Origin: Planctomycetota bacterium
GTDB taxonomy: Bacteria > Planctomycetota > Phycisphaerae > WQYP01
Direction of reading: 5' to 3'
DNA: 35,407 bases
Assembly (NCBI GenBank): GCA_021799715.1
Contig: JAJYZY010000004.1
Coordinates: 1-35,407 of the forward strand
Shown: positions 8,490 to 15,585 of the stretch, one piece after another
Position numbering within the stretch: position 1 is the first letter of the stretch
How the letters are laid out: the number at the start of each line of letters is the position of its first letter
Position numbers and translations under genes: made by a program
The notes under the pieces: model-generated
What the model was told of the DNA's origin: nothing
The model's database searches: none
What the model saw: only the letters and a program-made list of their open reading frames with translations

Positions 8490-9370
8490 TGCAAGCCCTT
8501 TTTACCTTTTCATGTTACTTCATGGTACCCGGACGCATCGCGTGCGCCGAGTCTGGCGCAGAATGCCGTCTATTTCGGCTCTTCAGCGGGTCCAACCCGT
8601 GACGAAAGTACCTGCGTTATATCGGTCAGATTCAATCAGGTCAATGCCGTAATCCGTCAATTTGGCGGAATTCCAGCTCCGCCGCGGCTACGCCCGAACC
8701 AAATAATACCATTTTGACACGTCCAATAACCGCACCTGAAGGTTGACTTGGAAGTAATCGACCCCACGAAAACCGCCGAAATATCAAGATATAACGTATT
8801 GATGAAATATTTTACGCCGGAGCACGATTCATTTCAGGAAACGCCGTTCACCGTCCGTCGCACCAAATCACCTTGGCCCGAACCAAATAGCAAACTGATG
8901 CGAATGCATAACGGTAGATCGTGGAAGGGAATTTTACAGCCGCAATTCAACTTCATTCGTAACAATCGACGTCAGTCGTGCCGAACCGGGTTGCAATGAA
9001 AATCCAAACGCCGTTTTACATCGGAAATTGAGCACAATCCCATGGGGCAAAAAATTCGAGTTTTCCGCCAACACGCGAACAGACGAATCACCGCGGCTTC
9101 GCGACAGCCGCGACCAACTTCGCCGCCGGGTGCTTTGGATGAAATTGCTCTTTTATGAAACCGCCGGGTGCCCGCAGCGCACTAATGCTTTGAAATGCGG
9201 TGCCTTGCAGCACGCTTTGGCCTCTACCTGATTGGGGACCGCGGACCCCGAATGTCAGGTGGAGTTCAAAGTCAACGCAGCACGCGGGCATCCGACTTTG
9301 GAAACAGCCAACCGGGCGGTCCGGGTGGGCGGTCCAATGGTTCCAAAAGTTAAAGAACAGGAGTTGGAAC
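8490..9370. other. Gene-free stretch of about 880 bases between divergent genes
   Basis: No open frame here has a convincing start, ribosome-binding site and protein-like composition. A 14-base sequence (gcccgaaccaaata) occurs twice, at 8692-8705 and 8876-8889. A second short repeat (ccgccgggtgc) occurs near 9124 and 9162. The last about 20 bases supply the Shine-Dalgarno (AGGAG) of the gene at 9371. The region may be a decayed gene or hold promoters for the two divergent exported proteins, but I see no clear RNA gene. Confidence 0.5.
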
Positions 9371-9973
9371 ATGCGACGTTTAAGTATGGAATTTTGTGGT
9401 CTGGTGCTGGCGGGCATCATCGCACTGACATGGCCTTGTATCGCAACAGCGCGGGATGGCTCCAGAGCCAATAAAACCGGGACGATTACCGGAAAAGTGG
9501 TGGATGCCAATGGTAATCCTGTAAGCGGAGCCATTGTGCGCGTCATGCGGTTGCCGAAAGGAGCCAATATGCCGCCCGGTGGCGGACCGGGCGGGCCTGG
9601 TGGTCCGGGGGGACCGCCGGGATTTGCAGGCCCTCCAGGCCCTCCGGGGCCCGGTGGCCCCCACGGCCACGTCAAAGTTAAGCCCGGCCAATCGGTTTGG
9701 ATCGAACATCTTATGGTCATGGGTGTTACAAAAACGAAGTCCAATGGAACATTTGTCCTGCATAATGCCCCCGTGGGCCGGTACGGTGTTATGGCAATGA
9801 AACGCCGCCGCGGTTTTGGCCACATTACCAAGCCAATTGTGGTTAAGGCGGGTGCCACCGCGGATGCCGGCACCATCACATTGCAAAAAGGCCGGCGCGG
9901 TCCGCCTGGACCCGGTGGTCCGGGCGGCCCCGGTGGTTTTGGCGGTCCGGGTGGTCCGCCGCCCGGTCAGTAG
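9371..9973 (+). CDS. Exported Gly/Pro-rich protein with carboxypeptidase-regulatory-like domain
   Basis: A 200-residue protein with a signal peptide (about 1-28, ending ATA-RD). Residues 36-66 and 106-172 together read as one beta-sandwich of the carboxypeptidase regulatory-like/CarboxypepD_reg type (GTITGKVVDANGNPVSGAIV, then KSNGTFVLHNAPVGRYGVMA and AGTITLQKG). That fold is split by a collagen-like Gly/Pro-rich loop (67-100, GGPGGPGGPGGPPG-type), and the protein ends in a second such tail (175-200). Such domains usually act in adhesion or as accessory folds on exported proteins; the exact role is unknown. ATG at 9371 is chosen over upstream codons because AGGAG lies 7 bases before it and the signal peptide follows directly. 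A strong terminator closes the gene, so it is monocistronic. Confidence 0.85.
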   Translation: MRRLSMEFCGLVLAGIIALTWPCIATARDGSRANKTGTITGKVVDANGNPVSGAIVRVMRLPKGANMPPGGGPGGPGGPGGPPGFAGPPGPPGPGGPHGHVKVKPGQSVWIEHLMVMGVTKTKSNGTFVLHNAPVGRYGVMAMKRRRGFGHITKPIVVKAGATADAGTITLQKGRRGPPGPGGPGGPGGFGGPGGPPPGQ

Positions 9974-9990
9974 CGCTGGCGCACGGCGTT

Positions 9991-10026
9991 GGCCCCCGCT
10001 GATTCTTCACCAGCGGGGGCCTTTTT
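9991..10026 (+). terminator. Rho-independent terminator after the Gly/Pro-rich gene
   Basis: An 11-bp G+C-rich stem (ggcccccgctg at 9991-10001 with cagcgggggcc at 10011-10021) closes a 9-base loop and is followed by TTTTT (10022-10026). It lies 18 bases after the stop codon. It has all the features of an intrinsic terminator on the plus strand. Confidence 0.93.
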
Positions 10027-10083
10027 GCGGCAACCAACCCCTTCTGGTTGACGGTCCCTGTTTTATTCCGGCTGCACTCGCAG

Positions 10084-10111
10084 TTGACTGCATGAAAAAT
10101 CGTCCTATAGT
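10084..10111 (+). promoter_or_regulatory. Sigma70-type promoter of the nitroreductase gene
   Basis: TTGACT (10084-10089) and TATAGT (10106-10111) are separated by 16 bases and match the -35/-10 consensus in five of six positions each. The predicted start is near 10118, giving a leader of about 37 bases to the ATG at 10155. ATAGTC (10107-10112) and GACTAT (10131-10136) form an inverted repeat overlapping the -10 box, which could be an operator. Confidence 0.65.
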
Positions 10112-10154
10112 CACTGATAGTTTGGATGTAGACTATTTTTGAGGATTTCAATCA

Positions 10155-10757
10155 ATGGACGTAATAACAGCACTGAACGAACGACGGGCCGTGAAACACT
10201 TTGATCCGGAATATAACATCGCGGCTGAAACGCAAAAGAAAATATTGGACGCCGCATTTCTTGCCCCGAGCGCATTTAATTTGCAGAATTACCGGCTGGT
10301 TCAGGTCGATGATCCGACATTACGCCGCAAAATACGTGCTGCTGCCTGGGACCAGGCGCAGGTGACGGATGCGTCGATTCTCTTTGTCGTTTGTGCAGAT
10401 CTTCATGCATGGCAGAAAAATCCCGCGCGCTATTGGAGCCATGCGCCCAAAGCCGTCCAGGATTTTATGGTCCCGGCAATTAGCCAATATTATAAGGATA
10501 AACCAATCGTGCAGCGAGATGAGGCCATGCGTTCCGCAGGCATGTTGGCGATGTCATTGATGCTTGCCGTAAAATCTCTCGGCTACGACTCCTGCCCCAT
10601 GGACGGCTTTGACTTCGACGCCGTCGGCAAGTTGATTAATCTGCCTCCAGACCATGTGGTCTGCCTGATGGTCGCTGTTGGCAAAAAACTGAAAGATGCC
10701 TGGCCGCGCGGCCCGCGGCTAGATCAGAACGAAACGGTTATACACAATCACTTTTGA
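10155..10757 (+). CDS. Nitroreductase-family FMN oxidoreductase
   Basis: A 200-residue flavoprotein of the nitroreductase superfamily; members are cytoplasmic homodimers that use FMN and NAD(P)H to reduce nitro-aromatics, quinones or other acceptors. The N-terminus shows the FMN-binding RRAVKHFDP (10-18) and the LAPSAFNLQNYRLVQV segment (36-51), the usual phosphate- and isoalloxazine-contacting region. A mid-protein GMLAMSLMLAVKSLGYDSCPMDGFD stretch (given here in part) and a C-terminal VAVGKKLKD are also family-typical. Length is normal. ATG at 10155 is preceded by TTGAGGA. The gene has its own promoter and is convergent with the PDZ gene, so it is monocistronic. The physiological substrate is unknown. 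Confidence 0.93.
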   Translation: MDVITALNERRAVKHFDPEYNIAAETQKKILDAAFLAPSAFNLQNYRLVQVDDPTLRRKIRAAAWDQAQVTDASILFVVCADLHAWQKNPARYWSHAPKAVQDFMVPAISQYYKDKPIVQRDEAMRSAGMLAMSLMLAVKSLGYDSCPMDGFDFDAVGKLINLPPDHVVCLMVAVGKKLKDAWPRGPRLDQNETVIHNHF

Positions 10758-10781
10758 CGACTTGACTGCAAGATCACGGAA

Positions 10782-11558
10782 TTATTGGGGTGCTGCGGCC
10801 AAGACCAGCGGCTTGGCCGCGAGATATTTGTCAATAAGGTGCTGCGAAATAAGTTTGCGTTGATTCAGAAGCTCCTGCCCAGCCAATGGATCAGACGGAA
10901 TTCCCGCAAGCCTCAGGGATACGTTTAGCAGTTTTCCGTTGCGCAGCAACAGCAGTGCGACCTTGCTCCCGGGTTGATAGCGCTGTATTTCCTCCCGAAA
11001 CGCGGCAGCGGTATTGTAGGCGGGAATTTTATGGCCATTAATCCCGATGATAAGGTCGTTGTCGCGCAAATACAGTCCGCCGGGAAAGCCGGTGACGGTT
11101 CGCACCACCGCCACCGCGGGAATCCATTCGGGCCGTCCATGTTTTCGTAATTCCAATGGATCGGCAATAAACTCCACACCGATAAAGGCGCTGCCATGGT
11201 GGAGCCAATTAAATTGCCGCAGATACAACTGCATGCATATCCGCAGAAGGCGGTCGCGCTTTTCCGGATTTTTTGCGTGCACCATTGCTGCGGCAAGTTG
11301 CGGCAGAATAAAGCCCTTTGCAGACAGCAAACGACGTTCCGCCAGCCTCCGTTTCCGCCACCTGTCCGATGCCAGGTCGGTGACCTTCCGCGCCACCTGG
11401 CGTTGCAAGGCAGTGGACGTGTGGTTCCGGGCATCGGTAATCGAGGCCGCTCCGGCACCAGTTGCCGCCAGTAAACTGATGCATATTCCAAGGGCAATTC
11501 CGCCCCGGTGCCCTGGCTGGGTAATGGTCAGCCGTAAAATGGATAAGCATCGGTGCAT
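10782..11558 (-). CDS. Exported PDZ-domain protein, linked to cdsA
   Basis: A 258-residue protein with a signal peptide or N-terminal anchor (hydrophobic GIALGICISLLAATGAGA at about 20-37), a helical region (45-120) and a PDZ-like domain (about 123-220: AFIGVEF, then GGLYLRDNDLIIGINGHKI, then LLLLRNGKLLNVSLRL). It lacks a protease domain, so it probably binds a partner protein in the periplasm. ATG at 11558 is preferred because AAGGG lies about 8 bases upstream; an ATG at 11603 in the same frame has no good ribosome site and would put the hydrophobic segment deep inside. It follows cdsA on the same strand with about 70 bases between, suggesting co-transcription. The PDZ call is from the strand/loop pattern and is fairly but not fully sure. 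Confidence 0.78.
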   Translation of the reverse strand: MHRCLSILRLTITQPGHRGGIALGICISLLAATGAGAASITDARNHTSTALQRQVARKVTDLASDRWRKRRLAERRLLSAKGFILPQLAAAMVHAKNPEKRDRLLRICMQLYLRQFNWLHHGSAFIGVEFIADPLELRKHGRPEWIPAVAVVRTVTGFPGGLYLRDNDLIIGINGHKIPAYNTAAAFREEIQRYQPGSKVALLLLRNGKLLNVSLRLAGIPSDPLAGQELLNQRKLISQHLIDKYLAAKPLVLAAAPQ

Positions 11559-11627
11559 GCCATGACCCTTAGGAAGAACGTTAACGGCTTTTCGTATTCG
11601 CATGACCGGCTCGGGCCATTGCAACGA

Positions 11628-12545
11628 TTAGCCGTGAACCAGTTTTAACATCCAATAAGCCAGCGGAGCGGCAAAAACCGCTGAATCCAGCATATCCAGT
11701 ACGCCGCCGAATCCCGGCACCAAGCCGGAATCCTTAACGCCCGCATCACGTTTCAGCAGGCTTTCCAGTAAATCTCCAAGTTGTCCGGCGGCACCTAAAA
11801 CCACTCCACCGAGCAGTCCCTCCCACCAAGCAAATTCGGGCGTGAAATGGGAAAGCAACATGCCTATTATCGCCGCTGCCGCCAAACCGCCAAAAAAGCC
11901 CTCCCAGGTTTTTCCCGGAGAAAGCCACGCAATTAACTTATGTTTGCCCAGCCATCGCCCCACGCCGTAGGCCCCCATATCCGCCCCCTTTACCATCAGC
12001 AGAATGGATACCACCATGCCGGCGGAGTGCGTGAGCCGGATGGGCAGGAAAAACCCGGGCATTACACCGAGATACACAATGGCCAATAGCGACCCGCCCG
12101 CGGAAGCCATGGCTCCGTCGATTTTCTGATTCCGGCTGTACATCACCACCGCGCCCACCAGCCCCAATGCCAGAACCGTCGGTACAAGGTAGTGCGGCTT
12201 TACCGTGTGAAACCACCAGGCCACATGCACCGCAATCGGGCTGGCTCCTTCGGGATGGTTCAACAACATCTGCGACAACTGCTCCAGCCACGGCCAAATC
12301 ATGCACAGTATGGACGCCGTTACGCACACGCGCATGGAAATCGTCACGCCCTCGGCCTTCAACAGGTGTCGCATCTCCGCCGTTGCCAGCGGAATAATGC
12401 CAATTAAACTCAACGCCATAAGCGTGCCCGGTGGGAAGGACATGCACCGCGCCGGCCATCCGGCCGAAAGCGTCTGATCAAAATAAAACATCGTCAAAAG
12501 CAAGGCCCCGAACAGCAGGCCATAAATCAGACGTAGTTTGAACAT
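11628..12545 (-). CDS. cdsA: Phosphatidate cytidylyltransferase CdsA
   Basis: An integral membrane enzyme that makes CDP-diacylglycerol from phosphatidic acid and CTP, the precursor of the anionic phospholipids and phosphatidylethanolamine. The 305-residue product has about eight hydrophobic segments and the C-terminal CDS signature region: KGADMGAYGVGRWLGKHK (186-203), SPGKTWEGFFGG (209-220) and SLLKRDAGVKDSG (262-274), then PGFGGVLDMLDS (277-288). In the classic signature the last part reads P-x-H-G-G-x-x-D-R-x-D; here His is Phe and Arg is Met. The ATG at 12545 has only a weak GGATG upstream. It is probably transcribed with the PDZ gene downstream. Function is likely intact because the charged KR..KD core and the Asp residues are kept. 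Confidence 0.9.
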   Translation of the reverse strand: MFKLRLIYGLLFGALLLTMFYFDQTLSAGWPARCMSFPPGTLMALSLIGIIPLATAEMRHLLKAEGVTISMRVCVTASILCMIWPWLEQLSQMLLNHPEGASPIAVHVAWWFHTVKPHYLVPTVLALGLVGAVVMYSRNQKIDGAMASAGGSLLAIVYLGVMPGFFLPIRLTHSAGMVVSILLMVKGADMGAYGVGRWLGKHKLIAWLSPGKTWEGFFGGLAAAAIIGMLLSHFTPEFAWWEGLLGGVVLGAAGQLGDLLESLLKRDAGVKDSGLVPGFGGVLDMLDSAVFAAPLAYWMLKLVHG

Positions 12546-12742
12546 AATCGCTGCATCCGTAAAACGCGATTATAGTAAGGATACCACGCCTTGGCGTAAA
12601 ATGGCTGCCCGAATAATTTTGCGCCGCCACGACATTGCCGGGTGTCGGGGGCCTGTCCCAGGCCACCACGGGAACTGCGGTTCTATTCTCGATCCATTCA
12701 GGATATATTCTTCGGCAGGTATTTTCCCGCGGAGTTGCATCC

Positions 12743-13339
12743 ATGAAACCTGCAGCTTACATCACACCGGCAATTTTAGCCGCAATGGCGGGAACAATTT
12801 TGAGTGTATTGGTTTGCCGCACACCTGACCTTATTGCACAAACCGCTGCGCCTTTTGTGCCGGCCATGACGTTGACTTCGCCGGCCTTTCACAACTATTC
12901 GGTATTGCCCAGGCGCTTCACTGCGGATGGCCGCGATATCTCCCCACCCCTGGATTGGAGCCACATTCCACGGAAAACCGTTTCGCTGGTGGTCGTGATG
13001 ATCCCGGCACACCGCGACGCAAACGGTCCGTCGGCGTTTCGAAACTGGATGATTGTGAACATTCCACCAGCGGCTGAAGGTCTGCCGGAAAACCTGCCGC
13101 ACACCAGACACATTGACGCTATTCCTTCGGCTCAGCAGGGAAAAAACTCCTATGGTCATTTTGGTTATGGCGGCCCATCACCGCTGTCACCGCACACCGG
13201 GATACATCATTACCGCATTATTCTTTATGCATTAAGCCGCAAACTTCTGTTCGCGCCGGATTGCCTGCCCTGCCTGCATCACGCCATGGCTGGTTATATT
13301 CTCGCCGCAGCAACGTTGCATGTGCGTTTCGGGCGCTGA
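12743..13339 (+). CDS. Exported PEBP/YbhB-family protein
   Basis: A 198-residue protein of the phosphatidylethanolamine-binding-protein (RKIP/YbhB) fold, exported by an N-terminal signal (about 1-33). Visible family elements are the ISPPLDWSHIP segment, NWMIVNIPP, and the long KNSYGHFGYGGPSPL followed by GIHHYRIILYAL. In typical members the pocket has a DPDAP-type loop and a His in the THWVV segment; here these read MIPAHRDANG and RNWMIV, so the anion-binding pocket is altered. ATG at 12743 is preceded by CGGAG and is immediately followed by the signal peptide. It is divergent from cdsA (197-base spacer). Ligand unknown; bacterial members are mostly uncharacterised. Confidence 0.85.
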   Translation: MKPAAYITPAILAAMAGTILSVLVCRTPDLIAQTAAPFVPAMTLTSPAFHNYSVLPRRFTADGRDISPPLDWSHIPRKTVSLVVVMIPAHRDANGPSAFRNWMIVNIPPAAEGLPENLPHTRHIDAIPSAQQGKNSYGHFGYGGPSPLSPHTGIHHYRIILYALSRKLLFAPDCLPCLHHAMAGYILAAATLHVRFGR

Positions 13340-13582
13340 TATGCCCTAAATGACGTGGAATGGTTGGCGCAGCGATAATTCCATCGTTTTGGCTCAGCCG
13401 CACGGTGCAAACGCGCGGCCGCCCGAGTTGGTGCAATCATGGATAACCAGATATTCATCGCACGCTTGTTCCCGGCAATTGTGGCGCTGGACGACCTTCC
13501 ACGGCGCAAGGCGAATGGCCGCATGAATAGGTAATGACCTGCGGGAAGATGATGAAAAATGGCACCGGATTTCTTATTTGGC

Positions 13583-14644
13583 TTACTCAAAAAGGCCCAA
13601 TTGCCGCGTGCCGGGCCGACGAAATGCCGCGGAAGACATGGCGGGATAATGCGTTTGCAATCCGGCCCGCCGCGCTGAAAGCTCAAAAAGGTTTTCGATT
13701 TGATCCGCAAACAGTCCCTCCCCTCTCATGCGCGTGGCAAAATTGGAATCGTTCAGTTTGCCGCCGCGCATGGAGCGAATCCGGTTCAGTATTTTCTCCG
13801 CCCGGTCCGGCTTATGTTCCCGCAGCCAATTTTGAAATAAATCCTTTACCCCGTATGGCAACCGCACCGGCGTATATCCCGCAAACGTCGCTCCGGCTGC
13901 GGCGGCGGCTTTGAGAATATCCGGCATCTGCTCATCAGTTAAACCCGGTATCACCGGCGCTACCAGAACGCCGGTTGGAATGCCGGCTTGGGCCAACTCG
14001 GTGATGGCTGCCAGCCGCCGCCGTGGCGAACTGGTACGCGGTTCCATGATTGCGATGAGTTCCGATTGCAGCGTGGTAACGGAAATAAACACCGCCACGG
14101 CGTGATGGCCGGCCAATTGGCGCAGCAAATCGATATCGCGCGTGATGAGGTGATTCTTTGTGATAATGGAAACCGGATTTCTAAACTCCGCCAGCACTTC
14201 CAGACATCCGCGAGTGATGCGCAGAGAGCGTTCCACCGGTTGATAACAATCGGTGACACTGGCCATGGAAATAATTTCCCCTTGCCAGCTTTTATCCATC
14301 AGTTTTTTCCGCAACAGGGCCGGCGCGTTGTATTTCACCATGATTTTGCTTTCAAAATCGAGGCCCGCGGAATACCCCAGAGTTTCATGCGTGGGCCGCG
14401 CATAGCAGTAAATGCAGCCGTGCTCGCAGCCGCGATAAGCGTTGAGACTGAACCGAAATCCAATGTCCGGGCTGTCATTTTCGGAAATGATTGTTTTGCT
14501 ATTATCCGGGATCAGCTCCGTGCCGGTTGCCGCGGAAAATGGTTCATCGGCGTCCGGGTCCGGCTCATAGTGCGCGGCTTCAAAGCGGTTGGCTGGATTG
14601 CCGCCGGCACCGCGTCCGTGAATGGGCAAAGGAACGTCCCGCAT
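13583..14644 (-). CDS. Radical SAM protein, PA0069/Rv2578c-like
   Basis: A 353-residue radical S-adenosylmethionine protein. The Fe-S cluster motif is CEHGCIYC (Cys73, Cys77, Cys80, CxxxCxxC) within NAYRGCEHGCIYCYARPTHE, and YSAGLDFESKIMVK follows, both characteristic of the PA0069-like family related to spore photoproduct lyase. No substrate is established for the family. The frame is open upstream into the RNA gene, but the first plausible starts are ATG at 14650 and 14644. A perfect TATAAT lies at 14651-14656, which would put the transcript start almost on the ATG, so a leaderless message starting at 14644 is proposed. Its 3' end is convergent with the PEBP gene, separated by about 240 gene-free bases. 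Confidence 0.88.
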   Translation of the reverse strand: MRDVPLPIHGRGAGGNPANRFEAAHYEPDPDADEPFSAATGTELIPDNSKTIISENDSPDIGFRFSLNAYRGCEHGCIYCYARPTHETLGYSAGLDFESKIMVKYNAPALLRKKLMDKSWQGEIISMASVTDCYQPVERSLRITRGCLEVLAEFRNPVSIITKNHLITRDIDLLRQLAGHHAVAVFISVTTLQSELIAIMEPRTSSPRRRLAAITELAQAGIPTGVLVAPVIPGLTDEQMPDILKAAAAAGATFAGYTPVRLPYGVKDLFQNWLREHKPDRAEKILNRIRSMRGGKLNDSNFATRMRGEGLFADQIENLFELSARRAGLQTHYPAMSSAAFRRPGTRQLGLFE

Positions 14645-14650
14645 GGCCAT

Positions 14651-14656
14651 ATTATA
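14651..14656 (-). promoter_or_regulatory. Perfect TATAAT box abutting the radical SAM start
   Basis: The minus strand reads GGTATAATATGGCCATGCG; TATAAT is a full -10 consensus, and the ATG at 14644 begins six bases after it. No ribosome-binding site lies before either ATG. The expected -35 region is weak and falls on the 3' stem of the RNA gene. A leaderless transcript is the simplest reading. Confidence 0.5.
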
Positions 14657-14661
14657 CCAAT

Positions 14662-14872
14662 AAAAAGACCTCCACCATGATGCCGTGAGAGCGGGAGAGT
14701 TTCGAACCCTTGTTACAAGGGCGGACCAGCACAACGCATCGGCTCAAGACTTCCACAACTGTCCCGATAAATCGGGACCAGGCTTGTCCATCGTTCCGAC
14801 ACCCGGGGTCCTGTACAATGCTCATCGGTCCGAAGCGTTAGGCCGCTCTAGCACGAACAAGGCAGAGGTCAC
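14662..14872 (-). ncRNA. ssrS: Candidate 6S RNA
   Basis: The minus strand folds as one long rod of about 205-210 bases. Outer pairs are GACCTC (14870-14865) with GAGGTC (14672-14667), CGTG with CACG, and a perfect AGAGCGG (14849-14843) with CCGCTCT (14694-14688). A large asymmetric bubble follows: about 10 bases on the 5' side and 27 on the 3' side, where CCCTTG-taa-CAAGGG makes a small hairpin. Above it CGGACC pairs with GGTCCG, AGCA with TGCT, and the tip is GTCCCGAT-tt-ATCGGGAC. A central bubble with a small 3'-side hairpin is the hallmark of 6S RNA, the regulator that mimics an open promoter and binds RNA polymerase. The 3'-bubble sequence CCTTG..AAC..AAGGGTTC recalls the E. coli 6S segment from memory. 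A -35/-10-like pair (TTGCCT, 17 bases, TAAAAG) lies upstream and TTTTT (14666-14662) ends the final stem. A covariance-model search has not been run. Confidence 0.6.
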
Positions 14873-15420
14873 TTATCCTTTTACACCTATTGCGATGGAA
14901 AGGCAAATCCCTGGCCATAAAAACACGCACTCCATGACCGGCCCATAACCGTAAAAATTAAAACGTTGTTGGATGGTAAATATAAATGAAACACGTTCAC
15001 CGCGGCGACGCGATGACATGGCGATTGCGATCATCGCGGCCGGACATCGGGCCGGGCGGGAATTCATTTGAAAAAAACAGAATTCAGAATCCATGAGGCC
15101 AATAGCGTGTGGGTGCATCAGCTTGATGCGGAAGCGTCAAGTTGGATGCGGAATGGCGTGTGATTGCAGCCGCAACCCGGTTCGGCACGATCGACTCCGA
15201 TAAAAGTGGATTTCGGCTGCCGCATGCCTTTCCACAAACAATCGTCATGGTATTGGGGAGGGATTTGAGAATAGAGAAATTGAAATCTGCAAGAAAGAAT
15301 ATCGGCACGATAAAAAATAACGGAGATTCACCTTTGCGTTCCTGCGCCTTGGTGGTTCGGGCGTTGGGAGTTCTCTAAGGAAGTGCACGGAAATCGCGTT
15401 TAAACGTATTGACGGAGGCA
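14873..15420. other. Gene-free stretch upstream of the RNA gene and aroB
   Basis: About 550 bases with no convincing coding frame. The left end holds the promoter-like elements of the RNA gene on the minus strand (TTGCCT and TAAAAG). Near 15123-15155 a short imperfect direct repeat (gatgcggaa) occurs twice. Short open frames on both strands lack ribosome sites and protein-like composition. The right end runs into the inverted-repeat element. Confidence 0.5.
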
Positions 15421-15526
15421 TTAGAGCGGTTCTCATAAATAATGTCGCATGTTTTAAGGTAATACGCACTGCCGTACACAAGAATTTACGCCTCGCATGC
15501 GACAAGACTTTCGAGAAACGCTCTAA
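15421..15526. mobile_element. MITE-like 106-bp element with 31-base inverted arms
   Basis: The arms 15421-15451 and 15496-15526 are the same length and match at about 25 of 31 positions as inverted repeats. Outer parts TTAGAGCGGTTCTC and GAGAAACGCTCTAA match at 13 of 14; inner parts TGTCGCATG and CATGCGACA match perfectly. A 44-base centre codes for nothing. If the terminal TA on each side is a target duplication, the termini begin GAGCG, which would fit an IS630/Tc1-mariner-derived MITE; this family assignment is inference. It sits 60 bases upstream of aroB, so it could also affect aroB transcription as a hairpin. Confidence 0.6.
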
Positions 15527-15585
15527 GGTGCAAGCGGGGGCAACGCGCGGGCACAAATGGAAAGTTTCCGCTAAAATCTCTGTCT

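Noticed and set aside
7662..8717. Plus-strand frame of 351 codons over the exported repeat gene
   Set aside because: It mirrors the real minus-strand gene and crosses into the non-coding gap; composition is typical of an antisense shadow.
8748..8999. 83-codon plus-strand frame in the long gap
   Set aside because: No ribosome-binding site, odd composition and no recognisable motif.
9088..9879. Minus-strand frame rich in Pro/Gly over the Gly/Pro-rich gene
   Set aside because: It is a reverse-complement reading of repetitive GC-rich codons. The plus frame has a ribosome site, signal peptide and terminator.
14684..14760. tRNA-like piece (GGGTTCGAAAC T-arm look-alike and CTTGTAA anticodon-loop look-alike)
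   Set aside because: No cloverleaf forms. The matching acceptor strand is 162 bases away, D- and anticodon stems are missing, and the segment is better explained by the 6S-like fold.
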